Below, in pieces: positions 10,232 through 21,250 of a stretch of 64,000 bases of DNA. Each line of letters opens with the position of its first letter. Position 1 is the stretch's first letter. Location of the stretch: assembly GCA_963971425.1 (NCBI GenBank), contig OZ020525.1, forward strand, positions 8,167,560-8,231,559. Direction: 5' to 3'. The notes under the pieces were generated by a model. The model ran no database searches. It saw only the letters and a program-made list of their open reading frames with translations, and was not told the DNA's origin. The position numbers were made by a program, and so were the translations under genes. This DNA comes from Bryoerythrophyllum caledonicum (lineage: Eukaryota > Streptophyta > Bryopsida > Pottiales > Pottiaceae).

Positions 10232-11755
10232 CAGTCAGACCTCGATAAGTGTTACCTCGATAAGTGTATGAACAGTGTATGTGTTATGGAGATTTCCGCT
10301 CCCTTAAAATTAAGACTAGTAAGTGTTATGTGTTAAGTGTTATGCAATGTCGTGCTCCCGACTTTGTTAATTTTACCTTGGTAAGTGATAAGTTTCCAAA
10401 AAAAGACTTTTTGTTAGAGCCATCGCTTAGGGGGAGATAATTTTGAGGTAAAGTAATAGTTTCTAGTTGCAAAGTGACTCTAGATGTTTACCCTACGCTA
10501 TGGTCAGTTTCGTACATAATTAATTCAAAATGGGGACTTGTCCAAAATTTTGGAAATTTCAAGAGATTTGGCTAGGCGATACCTATGTAATACCAAGGTG
10601 ACACCCGTGCAAGATCTAGGTGATACTCGTGCAATACCTATGTGATATCCATTGTGTCAAATCAATCTGACAAAAATAAATAAATGCTTCGGCACTTGCC
10701 TGCCGAAATTGACCGTAGCGTACGGTATTCTAGAAACAAACTGATAGGTAGATGTATTTTTAAGTTCATAAACTAATACAGGTTTAGGGTTTATAAATTT
10801 TAAAGTACACTTATCTTTGAAGCCTAATGTAGGTTCAAGATTGAGGGTGAAGCGATTAGAGTTTTTGCCTCCAAATACAACTAGTTGTTTCCAGCCTATG
10901 GATGCAGGGATCATTGCATCATTCAAAGCTCAATATAGGAAGTTATTAACTTAACATCAAATAGATTGTATTTCAACTGGCAAGAGTTTTGCGATTGATG
11001 TGTACCAAGCTGTGACCATGCTTGAGAAGGCTTGGTATAACGGAGTGACTTCAACAACAATTCAAAATTGTTGGAGACACATAGGAATTCTTTCAGTTCT
11101 TGTAGAAAATGAAGTCTTTCAAGAGCAACAAAAGAAAGAGGTAGAGGAGGTTGCTACTGTATTGGAACAACTAAGTTTGATATCCTCTGAGATTGAGACC
11201 TCTAACATGAATGTTCAAGAGTATTTAAATTATGAGCTCGAGTTTGATTTGAATAACCCTTATTAGCCTACTGATGAAGAAGTTATTGAAATGCTTTCAT
11301 CTCAACAACAAGGTAGTGAACACAAAGATAGTGATCCTAATGAAGCTAATCCTCACGATATAGTAGAAGAAGTTGTAGGCTTTAAAGATGTAGGTAGTGC
11401 TTTTCAAACTTTGAAGAAGTTTTTGGAGCAAAGACCTAATGACACCATGTTATCTATTAGGAATATTGCAGCACTAGAAAAGGAAATAGAATCTTGGAGT
11501 GTAGCAGAAACTCGCCAAAGTACTATTCATTCATTCTTTCGACGGACTTAGATGAATAATGAATCAATATTTTGTAATTTCATCCATTTTTTTCTGAAAA
11601 TGTTATGTATTTACCTTTTTAATTCTTCTAAGTGTTATTTTTTATAAGTGTTACTAATCATCGGCATCACCCTCTGTAAGTGTTATGTGTTACTAGTGTC
11701 TAAGTGTTAACTAAAAGTATGCTCCCAACCCCTAACACTTATTGAGGTCTGACTG
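10232..11755 (+). mobile_element. pogo/Tigger (Tc1-mariner) DNA transposon, internally deleted
   Basis: A complete 1524-bp insertion. Terminal inverted repeats of 23 bp start CAGTCAGACCTCGATAAG on the left and match the right end at 22 of 23 positions. TA duplications flank it (10230-10231 and 11756-11757). Sub-terminal AAGTGTTA/TAACACTT motifs recur near both ends. The terminal sequence and the TA target are those of the Tigger branch of the pogo group. The interior holds only the C-terminal part of a transposase, so this is a non-autonomous deletion derivative. Confidence 0.93.
10955..11551 (+). pseudogene. C-terminal fragment of pogo/Tigger transposase
   Basis: The frame reads ...AIDVYQAVTMLEKAW...VTSTTIQNCWRHIGIL, the conserved C-terminal helix region of Tigger/jerky-type transposases, where an Ala-Trp pair is followed by TIxNCxxxxG. 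It continues through one in-frame TAG (11264-11266), which may have been CAG, into an acidic, Gln-rich tail (DEEVIEML, 11267-11551). The DNA-binding domains and the DDE catalytic core are absent. It starts abruptly after a TAA at 10952. Confidence 0.75.
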
Positions 11756-13141
11756 TAGTGAGTTCGTAATGTGGTGCATGGAACGGAAGATCTTCTACAG
11801 TGCAGTACTGTAGTGTGCCAAATGGCTTTTGTGTTAACAAACGATAGACATGCGCACATGAGTACCTGACATACGGTGTTGTCAGGTACCAAATGTGGCT
11901 CCTACGTGGCTGGATTTGGTGCCTGACATCTATATGGGGCTGAGGTAAAAAACTCGTTTGGTTACAGTCACCAAACCATTTGTTTACCTGCCGAGGGCGA
12001 ATTGACTCCCTCGTTCGGGCAAGCCCGGACGAAGGAGCTAGCCTGTCCTCGCACCTTGTTCGTCCATCGGCCTATTGGCCTGATGGCCTAGCCCGGGCCC
12101 AGCCCTGGCTCTTTCCCGCCTGTGGAATGCCAAAAGGGCCATAGATTGACATCGATTGGTACCCTGGGGAAGACTTTCTACACCTCGGGTAATATTCCCA
12201 ATACCCGGGGGAAAATGCTCTCTATTTGGGTACGATTCCTAATACCTCAAGAAGATGTTATGCACCCCGGAAACAATTCCATATCCCTAGAAAGATTCTA
12301 CTCATCAAGAGGATATCAACAGCCATGTATTCTACAACAATGTATGACCTTGAATTTACATGGATATGGTTGAAATTTCTACCGAAATATTATTCAAGCT
12401 GCCCAAAAATCCAACCAAACCGTCCATAAAACTTCATCGTGAAAGTCCGTATGTTTCATGTGAGTAGCTAGGCAGCACCCCAAACCCTAAGTTTTGGGCA
12501 ACACATATATCCATCATGACCGTTCAAGCAAGTTCATCCTATCCGTTGATCTATTTGAATTTAAGCAGTTCCCCAAATCCTAAGCTCTGTTGTGCTGCAC
12601 CCTCATTCTCGCAAGTCGCACCACTTTCGCGGCTTCCACTCGCGGTTAAACGCTAGACTTACACTCGTTTTGTGAGGTTGTGTCTATGTGTCGCTGTTGT
12701 CCTTGGTGGATTGCAACGCGCTGAACCCGAACAAGACGTGCCTGTTGCTACAGCTCAACTTTGGTAAGAACGGGTTCGTAAAGTACAACCATCCTCCTCC
12801 TCAAGTTCAGATGTTCTGGTGGAACTCCAACCAAAGGTACAATTGTGCAGAGTGCAGAGTGTCTTTGAGGTTAAGATTCCAATTATGAAGATTATGTTCA
12901 TGAGAATTTTAGTTGTTCAACTCTTCCAACCTTCTGAATGTGTGTTTTATCCCCTAGAGATGAACCTAGAAACTTGTGGATCAATGCCATAAGGTTAATG
13001 TTTGTCTTTCACTTAGTGTATGAATTGTCCCTCGGAGGTTTTTTAGGAGCTATGGTACTAAAAATCCAAAATGTGCACTTTTGGATTTTTGACTGGTCCT
13101 TTTTATTTCATTTTGATTTAAAAGGCTATAAATTTGTTCAG
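11756..13141. other. spacer with one 21-bp-period array
   Basis: No intact gene is seen. The array at 12163-12310 is listed separately. Short frames around 12700-12890 may be degenerate exon sequence but match nothing I recognise. Confidence 0.4.
12163..12310. repeat. degenerate tandem array, period 20-21 bp
   Basis: Seven successive units of 20-21 bp follow the pattern GGGGAAGATTCYCTATACCY (for example ggggaagactttctacacctc, then gggtaatattcccaatacccg). The same unit recurs at 17.2, 19.0, 27.4/50.8 and 52.6 kb. Confidence 0.7.
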
Positions 13142-13626
13142 GTGGATCCGGAGATGGCGAAAGTGGAGGCTGACGAAGTGGAGGATAATGAGGAACTGAG
13201 GAAGAAGCTCGGGTTTATTGTAGCTAGGCATGTCATTCAGCAAGGAAAAGCCACAAAGGGCAGGAACATACGGAAAGCCATCAAATTATTGAAAGAGAGA
13301 TGGATTATTGAAGATCGAATACATCTTATCATTTTCCCCGGACTTTTCACTCATTGACGATTTCAAGGTAAATTTCATGAGATTAAATTTAAGTTGGTTG
13401 AATTATCCTGTCAACTAATGTGTATTTTTAATGGACTCAGGAAGCAATTTGTGATTCGTTGGAGGATTACAACGGTCAAATTGAGGAGCTGAAACGGGAC
13501 ATGAATGATGCCACTCACGGAGCTGAAAACATGAGAAGTGATAACACTGCTCTCTCACGGCGCTACGTCGTGGTGAAGTGCGATGAAACGTGCAAGGTTT
13601 GTAAGATGCCCCTTTTATTATTTTAA
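13142..13626 (+). pseudogene. VPS18: VPS18 C-terminal fragment (HOPS/CORVET subunit), frameshifted
   Basis: Two adjacent exon-like blocks match the end of the vacuolar sorting protein VPS18, a core subunit of the HOPS and CORVET tethering complexes. Block 1 (13142-13367) reads VDPEMAKVEADEVEDNEELRKK and ARHVIQQGK; a frame change near 13298 is needed to reach the expected PDFSLIDDFK. A GTAAAT donor at 13368 and a CAG acceptor at 13438-13440 follow. Block 2 (13441-13626) reads EAICDSLEDYN, QIEELKRDMNDATHGAENM and RRYVVV. It enters the RING region as CKVCK but stops at a TAA before the remaining zinc ligands. A donor-like GTAAGA at 13602 could carry on to a missing exon. It is most likely a truncated pseudogene; a real gene with an assembly error is the alternative. 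Confidence 0.75.
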
Positions 13627-14626
13627 ATAGTAACACTTAAAGATTAGTCAGAACCGTACATATGAACATGTATTTTACTGTGTAGAATATAGAAAATGTA
13701 TTAAAGCTTAACAAGACTTAGACCATTTGGATTAAAGATTCTTCAACTAACATCTTTCATTTGGAGTTTTCATTCAATCTGAGCCATATCAGGTTCAAAT
13801 ACGAAACCGATCATGTAGAATACTATGATCACCAATGGATTGTTACGATGTTTAAGGGTTAACACTTATAAGTTTGTAGGTGCCACTGGTGGCCACAACA
13901 TTCTACATCTGTAGTGTCATATCTTGACATAATAAGTTCAGATTGATTGAAATGACCTTCAAATCAAAGATTTTAGTTGAAGAATCTTCAATCGTAGGCT
14001 CTACGATGCTTACTAAACTTCAATACATGTACAGAGTAAAATATATGTCTGTATCTTTGGTTGATGGTTAAATAGTTTTTAGATGATCTAAAATCAGCCA
14101 AAGGAAGAGATTATACATGATATCTTATGCAGAGATTTTCCTCATCCTCACTAAGAACTACTTTGACTTGAGTTGGAGAGCACCAAGCTCTTCTATTGAT
14201 AACGGTTCAATATGTAATGTGAAGGCTCTCTAATATACCTTCGAGTATTTTTTGGACACAAGATGAGGCAATCCTACTTGTAATATTCAAGAAGTATCAC
14301 ACCTTTACAAAGTTCTGATAATTTTGTCTATTCTAGTTGTTTCCTTTGTTTTCATTTTCTAACTTTGACAGCCTAATTTTGACATTGCCTGGGACATCAC
14401 AAAAGATTTTCTGGACTCCAAATGAAAGATGTTAGTTGAAGAATCTTCCCTAGGGTCCCAGCAAACACTTGCATTGAGGCAAGGATCATCTGCTCGGTCA
14501 AGTAACGTAATGGTAATTTTGGATCCACCAAAGAATTCTAATCCTGTGTTGAAAACTATCAATTCTCCTCAGTAATTGTCCAGCCAAGTTCCTCGTTAAT
14601 TTCTTCACTTTTCATTGTGATACTAA
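13627..14626. other. AT-rich spacer holding an inverted repeat
   Basis: No coding sequence is supported apart from the inverted repeat listed separately. Confidence 0.4.
13697..14029. repeat. foldback inverted repeat, arms about 90-100 bp
   Basis: The left arm (13697-13787) and the right arm (13931-14029) are imperfect reverse complements and start TGTATTRAAGYTTA. The core block AAGATTCTTCAACTAA matches well on both sides, with a loop of about 145 bp. A 30-bp piece of the left arm (13735-13764) is found again, inverted and identical, at 14418-14447. It may be a MITE-type element; no target duplication was found. Confidence 0.65.
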
Positions 14627-15240
14627 GGGGCGGTTTACACTATAGACCAAGAGCCATGACCAAGGAAAATGGATTAATTCCATGGTCACACTTCATGGTC
14701 ACACTTCCATGGTCACACTTCATAAAAATGTCATTTTTAAAGCGCTTGGGCCTCTCACTAAGTGTAAACCGAACTTGGACCGGGAGGAATGACCATGTAC
14801 TAAAAAGTGGGCATGCTGATTTTTTTAATGAATGCCTAAAAAGGGCAGTATTTCCTAAATTAACAAAGAAAATAAAACAAGCCAAAAAGACAAAAAGGGT
14901 GGCCACCATTGTATCTACAGTAACGTTGGGCCCCCTTCCCAATAAGGGGAAAAAAAAAAAAAAAGATTAAAAAAATAATAAAATTGCATTTCAGGCCCAT
15001 GGTCCCCTCGTTTCAGCAACGAGAGAACCCATTTAGCCTCTCTCGCCGCAAAATCCGGGGGACCCTCCAACATTATCCATTAGACCTATTTCTAGGCCTT
15101 TTGAGGACCTCAACTCCTTTGGTCACTTTTTTTTTTCCTCCTAGTGTAAACCCAAGTCATCCCGGGACAAGTTGATGGAGCCAATCACAGATTTAAGAGG
15201 GTCATGGGACGAGTTCTTGGTCCGTAGTGTAAACCGCCCC
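14627..15240. mobile_element. PIF/Harbinger-like MITE
   Basis: A 614-bp element. Terminal inverted repeats of 28 bp start GGGGCGGTTTACACTA and have three mismatches. Three-base TAA target duplications flank it (14624-14626 and 15241-15243). The interior is non-coding, with a short repeated phrase CCATGGTCACACTTC near the left end and an A-rich tract at 14949-14964. The TWA target and the G-rich repeat start are typical of PIF/Harbinger. Confidence 0.9.
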
Positions 15241-17220
15241 TAATTGGCTTCCATGTGGAGAAATTAACGATAGACACAGTTGCTGGAGGATGTTCCACTT
15301 GGTTGGAAAACATAGTATACAATCCTTCTCCAAACAGCCTATTAATTGTTGGTCAACGCCTTCATGTAAGTCTTCAGACCTTCAAACTTGATCCGACAAC
15401 ATTAAAAGAGTCGAGTATGTGAATGGCCGATTCTCTTCTAAATTCCGTGAAGCGATGGTCCATATTACGTGTCCAATCATACGAGCCTATTTAGAAACAT
15501 TAGAAAATCATTTAGAATCTATAAATATAAACTGAACATTAAAATATGTAATGGCTTAGTTTAAGAGCTTATAGTCTCTAATTGTGTGTCAGGCAGCATA
15601 ACGTCTCTGTCTTGTAGAGGATGAAGATTGAGCCTTCTTTGTTGTTAGTGTATTCCATTATTGTGTTGTAAACCTGAAATTGAATAAAGATAATGCAGTA
15701 TTAGTAATTGGCACAAAAAAAACTTTGACTCCATTAAAAATCTATACCCTTGACTGTAGGGAAGATTCCCTGATCCCAAAAATGATTTTTAGATAGTTAG
15801 ATTAAAATAAAAATGGTTTGTTAATCTGGATGACGATGTGAGCTACATTGAAAATTTACAATGTGAACTGAATAAAAGATTAACTTACCCATGGCATGTT
15901 CACAAATTGCTTCAAGATATTCGTAAGCTTGGAATTCGTCAACCCATTTGTATTGTGAGTATAATCTTCTACTATCCCTGATTTGTGTACAAATGTGACA
16001 TTGAATTTCTTGCATGCTTATCCAGTTAGACTTACTTCTCTCCAATATTCACTAAAAGCTTGATATTCCCTACCTTGGTAAACCTTCACATTTATTGTAT
16101 CCACGCTTGTTGTAGGTTCAATGTATGAGGTGTAGTTGAAGAAGACCTTATTATGAAGGAAATAGGACTCAAATTCAAATAAGGATTCTTCCACCTATTT
16201 CTTCCTATAAAAGAGCTCCTCTTCCCCAATCTCCTTAGGGTGGTTAAAGTCCTCACACATAAGTTTTAGAAGACTTAGGAATAGTTTACTTTTAGGGTTT
16301 TCCTTGAAGAAGTCTTTTATCTCTCTTAGGTTTTCCAAACCTTCTCTTTCATATGTGGACAGGATCATCTTGGCTTGGTCAAGGTATGCTGCACCTGGAG
16401 AAGCAATCTTCAAAAGGTTATCTAAGCAATCCCATTCTCTCCAAAATGGGATTGCTCTTGGCTCGAATTCCAGTCAAACATGTGCTGGAGTGAAGATCTT
16501 CATTGTTGTGTGTATTGTCATTTTGTTTAGACCTGCCTCACTACATGTCAAGCCTTTGTGCAGATTCTTCCTTCTAACCATATCTGTTATAATCTTCTTG
16601 ATTTCCAAAACCAAGATTGCTATAATGTTTTTTGTTCAAGTAGAACTTCTCTCTCCAATTCTTCAAATGAGTGCCATAAAGAAATGGTTCTTTGTATGTC
16701 TTCGGTGTCTTGAGAGTTCTTCATTTTCTATTCTTTTAATTGTAATGCGGAGAAGTAAGCTTCGTGGTAACAAATCCATTTCTCAAACAATAGTCTTGGT
16801 AATTTTCATCTGCCTCCGTATGGCTCCTAGCTTGTGGCATGGTTAAGTCTACAATTGGATGACTTGATGTAGTAATTTGGATCGGTGGCTCCTTGGTTGC
16901 AAAGCTTGATGTAGCTAAATTAGAAATCAATGCAACCCTACCAAGAGTATGTGAATTTGAGTATCTTTCAATTGTGTTAATCTTGTGTTAGCTGTAAGTA
17001 ATCATCAATTAAAATACATCACACTAACCTTGGATGTTGTATTGTTGCACGTGGGCTTTCTAAACGGGATGGGTGTTCTTCTGGAGCTGGTGCTGGAGGA
17101 AGAGTAAGACGTGGAGCACATATTGTTGCAATTGATCCATATTTGTAAGCAATATTTGATAAATTAGCATAGTTGTCCTGAATTCTATCCTATTCATATC
17201 AGTTTGTCTACATAAAAAAT
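15241..17220. other. spacer with degenerate, unassigned coding-like sequence
   Basis: On the minus strand, 16930-16195 contains coding-like pieces (for example the 72-codon frame 16413-16195, rich in Lys/Glu/Leu, and a frame at 16930-16736). They are separated by stops and I do not recognise them. A decayed gene or transposon is possible. Nothing else is supportable. Confidence 0.25.
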
Positions 17221-17310
17221 TTAGAGCCCGGGAAGATTCTCTAGAACGTGGAAAATATTCCTTGAAGCCCAGGGAAGACTCCTTGGAGCCTGGAGAAGAT
17301 TCCATATTGA
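17221..17310. repeat. degenerate tandem array, period 21 bp
   Basis: Four units, such as tggaaaatattccttgaagc, cagggaagactccttggagc and tggagaagattccatattga, recur every 21 bp. Confidence 0.65.
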
Positions 17311-18984
17311 AATCATATATGTTGTAGAGAAACATTTGTCTTTTGAATCAAAATAAAACTAGTGCTGAAAATAAGAAATGTTTTACCTTGATTGTGTAGC
17401 AGGGGCTGAAGCTTTAATTAATAGAATTAATGGTGTGGTAATCGGCGGACGCGGTCCTGCTTCTATTCTCCTATGGTAAGTATCCACTCCAGCTTTTGGG
17501 GGTAGAGTAGCATTTGGGCAATAGACTATATTTGTTTATACTGGTAGTAAACCGAAGGAGGCTCCCATGAGTCTGAACTAGGGCTCTAAGGAAATCCACT
17601 TTCATTCCCGCATTTTGCTCATTTCTTTGTTCTTTTGTAGAAAAATTCTATGTAGTTTGATGTACTTGTTGGAAGGGCTCTTGCAAATGCTCGTGCAACA
17701 CCATGTTCCACTGAATCTGTTGAAAATGGATGAACCAAACCTCCCCACTTTGTTGTACTTGGCAGGATTACAAGCACACTTGGAGTATCTGAAGGCCAAG
17801 ACTCCAGAAACGGAATCGCATCACTTGCCTAGTCAATCCACAAGGTATTAACTGGTAGAAAGTAGACGGTCCTTGTGAGTGTATTTAGAGGCCTTTCACT
17901 AATTGTGTCTTCAGTTGGTCCTCCACGTTGTACTGCTCTTCCTTGTCCTACTCCCTTTCTCCGCCCTTCTACTCCTCTCCATGTTATTCCTAGATGCCCT
18001 ATTGCTCCTCCTCGTCCTGGTGCTCCTCTTCACGCTACTCTTCTCTTCTTTGATGCTCCTCCTTGTGTTGCCTCAAATCTTGGATTGTATGAAAAGTCTT
18101 GAGCCATGTTGATTGTAGGCATGGGAAATATTGTGGTTTGAATGCTTGGTTGTATGGATGCTTGTTGTGTGCCTGCTCAGTTCTCCAAAAACTCATCTTC
18201 ATCCATTCTGTAATGATTGCACAATCGCTAATACATTTAGTTTCACGGCATTGATCATATTCATGTTTTTTTAACTTCAAAATTAGATATAAAAATCTAT
18301 GTTCATCCTCTTTGTGGCTTGTGAATTAGGATTTTGAGAATGTTCATTATTTTCTTTTGTGGATTTTTTACAGAAATACCTGGTGGTGGTTGTCGATGTT
18401 GAGGAGTGGTGTATCAAATGCAAGTCGATGAAGCAATTGCTGTTAGGATCCCACAAAGCGCACTATGAGAAGTACTCAAATATATAATGTTTTATTAACA
18501 AAGAAGAGTAGTCCAAAGAGGATAAAGTTGAAAGGACCCATAAAAAATCCTAACTGGAGTATGAGCAATTAGGCACCTAAGCTTGAAAGGAAGCAATATT
18601 GAATCTAATAAATACCCCTTCTTGAATCCTAAGTTGAATGGAGCTCAATGTAGATCAGATCTCCCTTGGCGTTCTAGAAACATTCACATATTTAGTTCCC
18701 AACAACAAAAGCGCACTTGGATCTTCAATAGGTCATATTGAAGTAGAAACAAAAGTTATAGAAGGCGAACCTCACCACCAAGATAATCTGCGTAATCTTT
18801 GCAGTAAAAAACATTTGATGTTACGGCCTTCCCCTTGAAAGCAGTGGCCCTCACTCCCTTAAAATGAACAGATATACTCCTACAACATTGAAAGATACAA
18901 CAAAGTCTAAAAATGCTCAACCTAGTGTGTGGAGTTTACACCTCTTTTAAAACATTGATTATGATGTTTTCTAGTCAAATCAAG
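17311..18984. other. spacer with low-complexity tract
   Basis: A strongly CT-biased stretch (about 17920-18075, CTCCTCCT type) would encode Gly/Arg-rich sequence on the minus strand, but no continuous gene is visible. The remainder is AT-rich without recognisable features. Confidence 0.3.
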
Positions 18985-19165
18985 TCAAGTCAAGGGAGAT
19001 TTTTAATCCTTGGAATTTTTAATGATCTTGGAGAAAGATTTGATTTATCATGAAAAAGATTTGATAATCCTTGAAAAATACTCGATACATGCTTTAAAAG
19101 ATTCTCTGGACCTAAGAAAATATTCTATGGACCAAAATAAATATTGTTTATTTTTTGGAAAAGAT
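18985..19165. repeat. degenerate tandem array, period 21 bp
   Basis: Seven or more units of the type TTGGAGAAAGATTTGATTTA, TGAAAAAGATTTGATAATCC and TTTAAAAGATTCTCTGGACC, each 21 bp. This is the same family as the arrays at 12.2 and 17.2 kb. Confidence 0.65.
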
Positions 19166-20166
19166 TCTTATATATAGAATTTTTTTGTAACAAAGTCTAA
19201 AAATGCTTAATCTTCTGTGTAGCAAAATTTTAACTAAAATGGCGTAGATTTTAACACAAGATAGAAGCTAAGTGTACCACAAGGCTACATCATATTCTGC
19301 CAAATCTATTCAAAATGTAGGTCCTACATTGTCCATCCGCTAGTCTGAAGTGGGACAAAACGGCACCAAAAACCGCCATTTTACACAAAATCGGCAACCC
19401 GGGGGGAGCACTATTCATGAGGTTCAATGATCACGTGCGTTCAAGGCTTCATTGGATGAGGCTATGTAGGTAAATTCTTGCAATTTACCTAGGGCTTTAT
19501 TAACCTAAATTTCAAAAGCGAGGCAATTATAGATACCCTATCTTTCATTTTAAACAAAAACATAGTACAAATAAATCTAGGCTACATTAATTATAAATAC
19601 TAAAACCTACGGAAGTAGACATAGTTTAGGGTTGGCAAAGATGATGTTGAGAACTCATTCAGACTCATTGACAAGGGTTTAGGGTTTAGATTACTAGTAT
19701 GTATAAGAGGTTCAGAAATGTGTTTAGAAACACATTACAAAAGTTAGTCTCAGACAAACACCAAGTAAAGTAGGAATTCAGGGTCTATTGTTTTGCCCCA
19801 GAAAACTTTGACTCCTATTTACAATCTAGCAATTGCACAAACCCTGCGAACAAATTGTGCTCCTGAACATGGTCCAAGGTTCAGTTCTGTAGTTTGATAA
19901 AAATGTCAGCATGACCATGAATAATCTCGTCATTGCCTAAACTACTCTTGAATTCCTGAACTTCAACAAAACTTTAGCACCCCCTCCATGCTCACACATT
20001 GCCTTGACAATCTGCAGAAAACATACAGGACGTAACACAATTAGTCGTACAGCAAAGGAACCCATGCAAATCTTCACCTACGAATCTTGTGCACTTGAAA
20101 ACTAACAAGCACTGGAATTGAGAAATGTTTAAAATGGGGACTGGATATGTGCACTTGTTTCGTACC

Positions 20167-20532
20167 TTAGCTGCGCTTTGCTGGGGTCACCCAGATGTGG
20201 GAGTTTGAAGATAGACCTTCGCCGCAACACACCTCCAGCTCGTGATGCCATCTTCTACGAAGCAAAGTGCGAAGGATGGCCAAATCCTTCACACCAAGGT
20301 CGTCTAGCGCATTCGTGCGCAAGTACTCCGGTAGGACGCATTGCACCTTCCAGGATCGGCGTAAGAGGTCGACGTTGTCATCGAAGTGCTTCAGGATATA
20401 CCTGTTCTTCCTCTGCCTTGACCACTGAGCTGCTGTCGGCGTCAAGTTGAAGTTGTGAGAGGCCAGGCGTAGCGCAACCCACAGAACGGTGTCGCCCAGC
20501 ACGAGCTTTGTCATCTTGCTTGTGGCCGCCAT
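20167..20532 (-). CDS. small GC-rich accessory gene inside the 7.1-kb transposon
   Basis: A 121-residue basic protein from the ATG at 20532 to a TAA at 20167-20169. It is Arg/Leu/Trp-rich, with no membrane segment. The middle (RQRKNRYILKHFDDNVDLLRRSW) and the following LRTNALDDLGVKDLAILRTLLRRRW look like packed helices, possibly nucleic-acid binding. An upstream exon may exist: an ATG at about 20681 opens MECAGLADDAWELTEVFVSFV, and an acceptor-like TTTGCAG precedes the ATG region. Base composition is clearly richer in GC than the transposase next door, so it may be a captured host gene. Function is unknown. Confidence 0.5.
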   Translation of the reverse strand: MAATSKMTKLVLGDTVLWVALRLASHNFNLTPTAAQWSRQRKNRYILKHFDDNVDLLRRSWKVQCVLPEYLRTNALDDLGVKDLAILRTLLRRRWHHELEVCCGEGLSSNSHIWVTPAKRS

Positions 20533-21250
20533 CGCAGTAAGTATCTGCAAAAACACAGTCCGATCTAGATCGTTGCGCTCGAATCGCGACTAAGGATCGG
20601 CAGACAAACAACACCCATTGAGGACGAAGCTGACGAATACTTCCGTGAGCTCCCAGGCATCGTCGGCAAGCCCTGCGCATTCCATCTCGAATACAATCAA
20701 AGCAAGGGTAAGATCAAGCTCTGCGCTCTTCCACCCCACAACGACGAAGCTCCCTGAAATCAGATCTAAGCAGCCGCAATGACAGCAAACAAGGAGAGCG
20801 GTTTAGCAAAAAACAAACTATGGATTTCAAAATGGGAATGGCGGAAATCTTACCATACGCGCAGTTATTTAGGAGAAGAAGAAAGCTCCGCCCCCATGCT
20901 GAAGTTCAAGTTTGAACCCGAATTGATGCACAAGCGCAATCATTCTAAGGCGTGGCAAAGAGGCATATTTCAAGTCGCCTAGATCCTGCAAATCCTAGAC
21001 GTGACCCCACAAGCTCGGACTACTTTGACACGTGATCCGAAATTCTGCACTGAGGTAAGTGTCACATCCCTTGCTTTTGTTATGTGGTTTAAAATATTTT
21101 CAAGGTAGTTTAGCATGGACACCTAATTCGAGTTGTCGACAGTCAGTGTTGTTTCTGAATGTTGAGAGAATTTTCAAGTCGAAAAGCTGCAAGAATGGGT
21201 TAATACATGCCTCGAACATGTGAGTATAGATTAGTAGCCAATTTACAATA

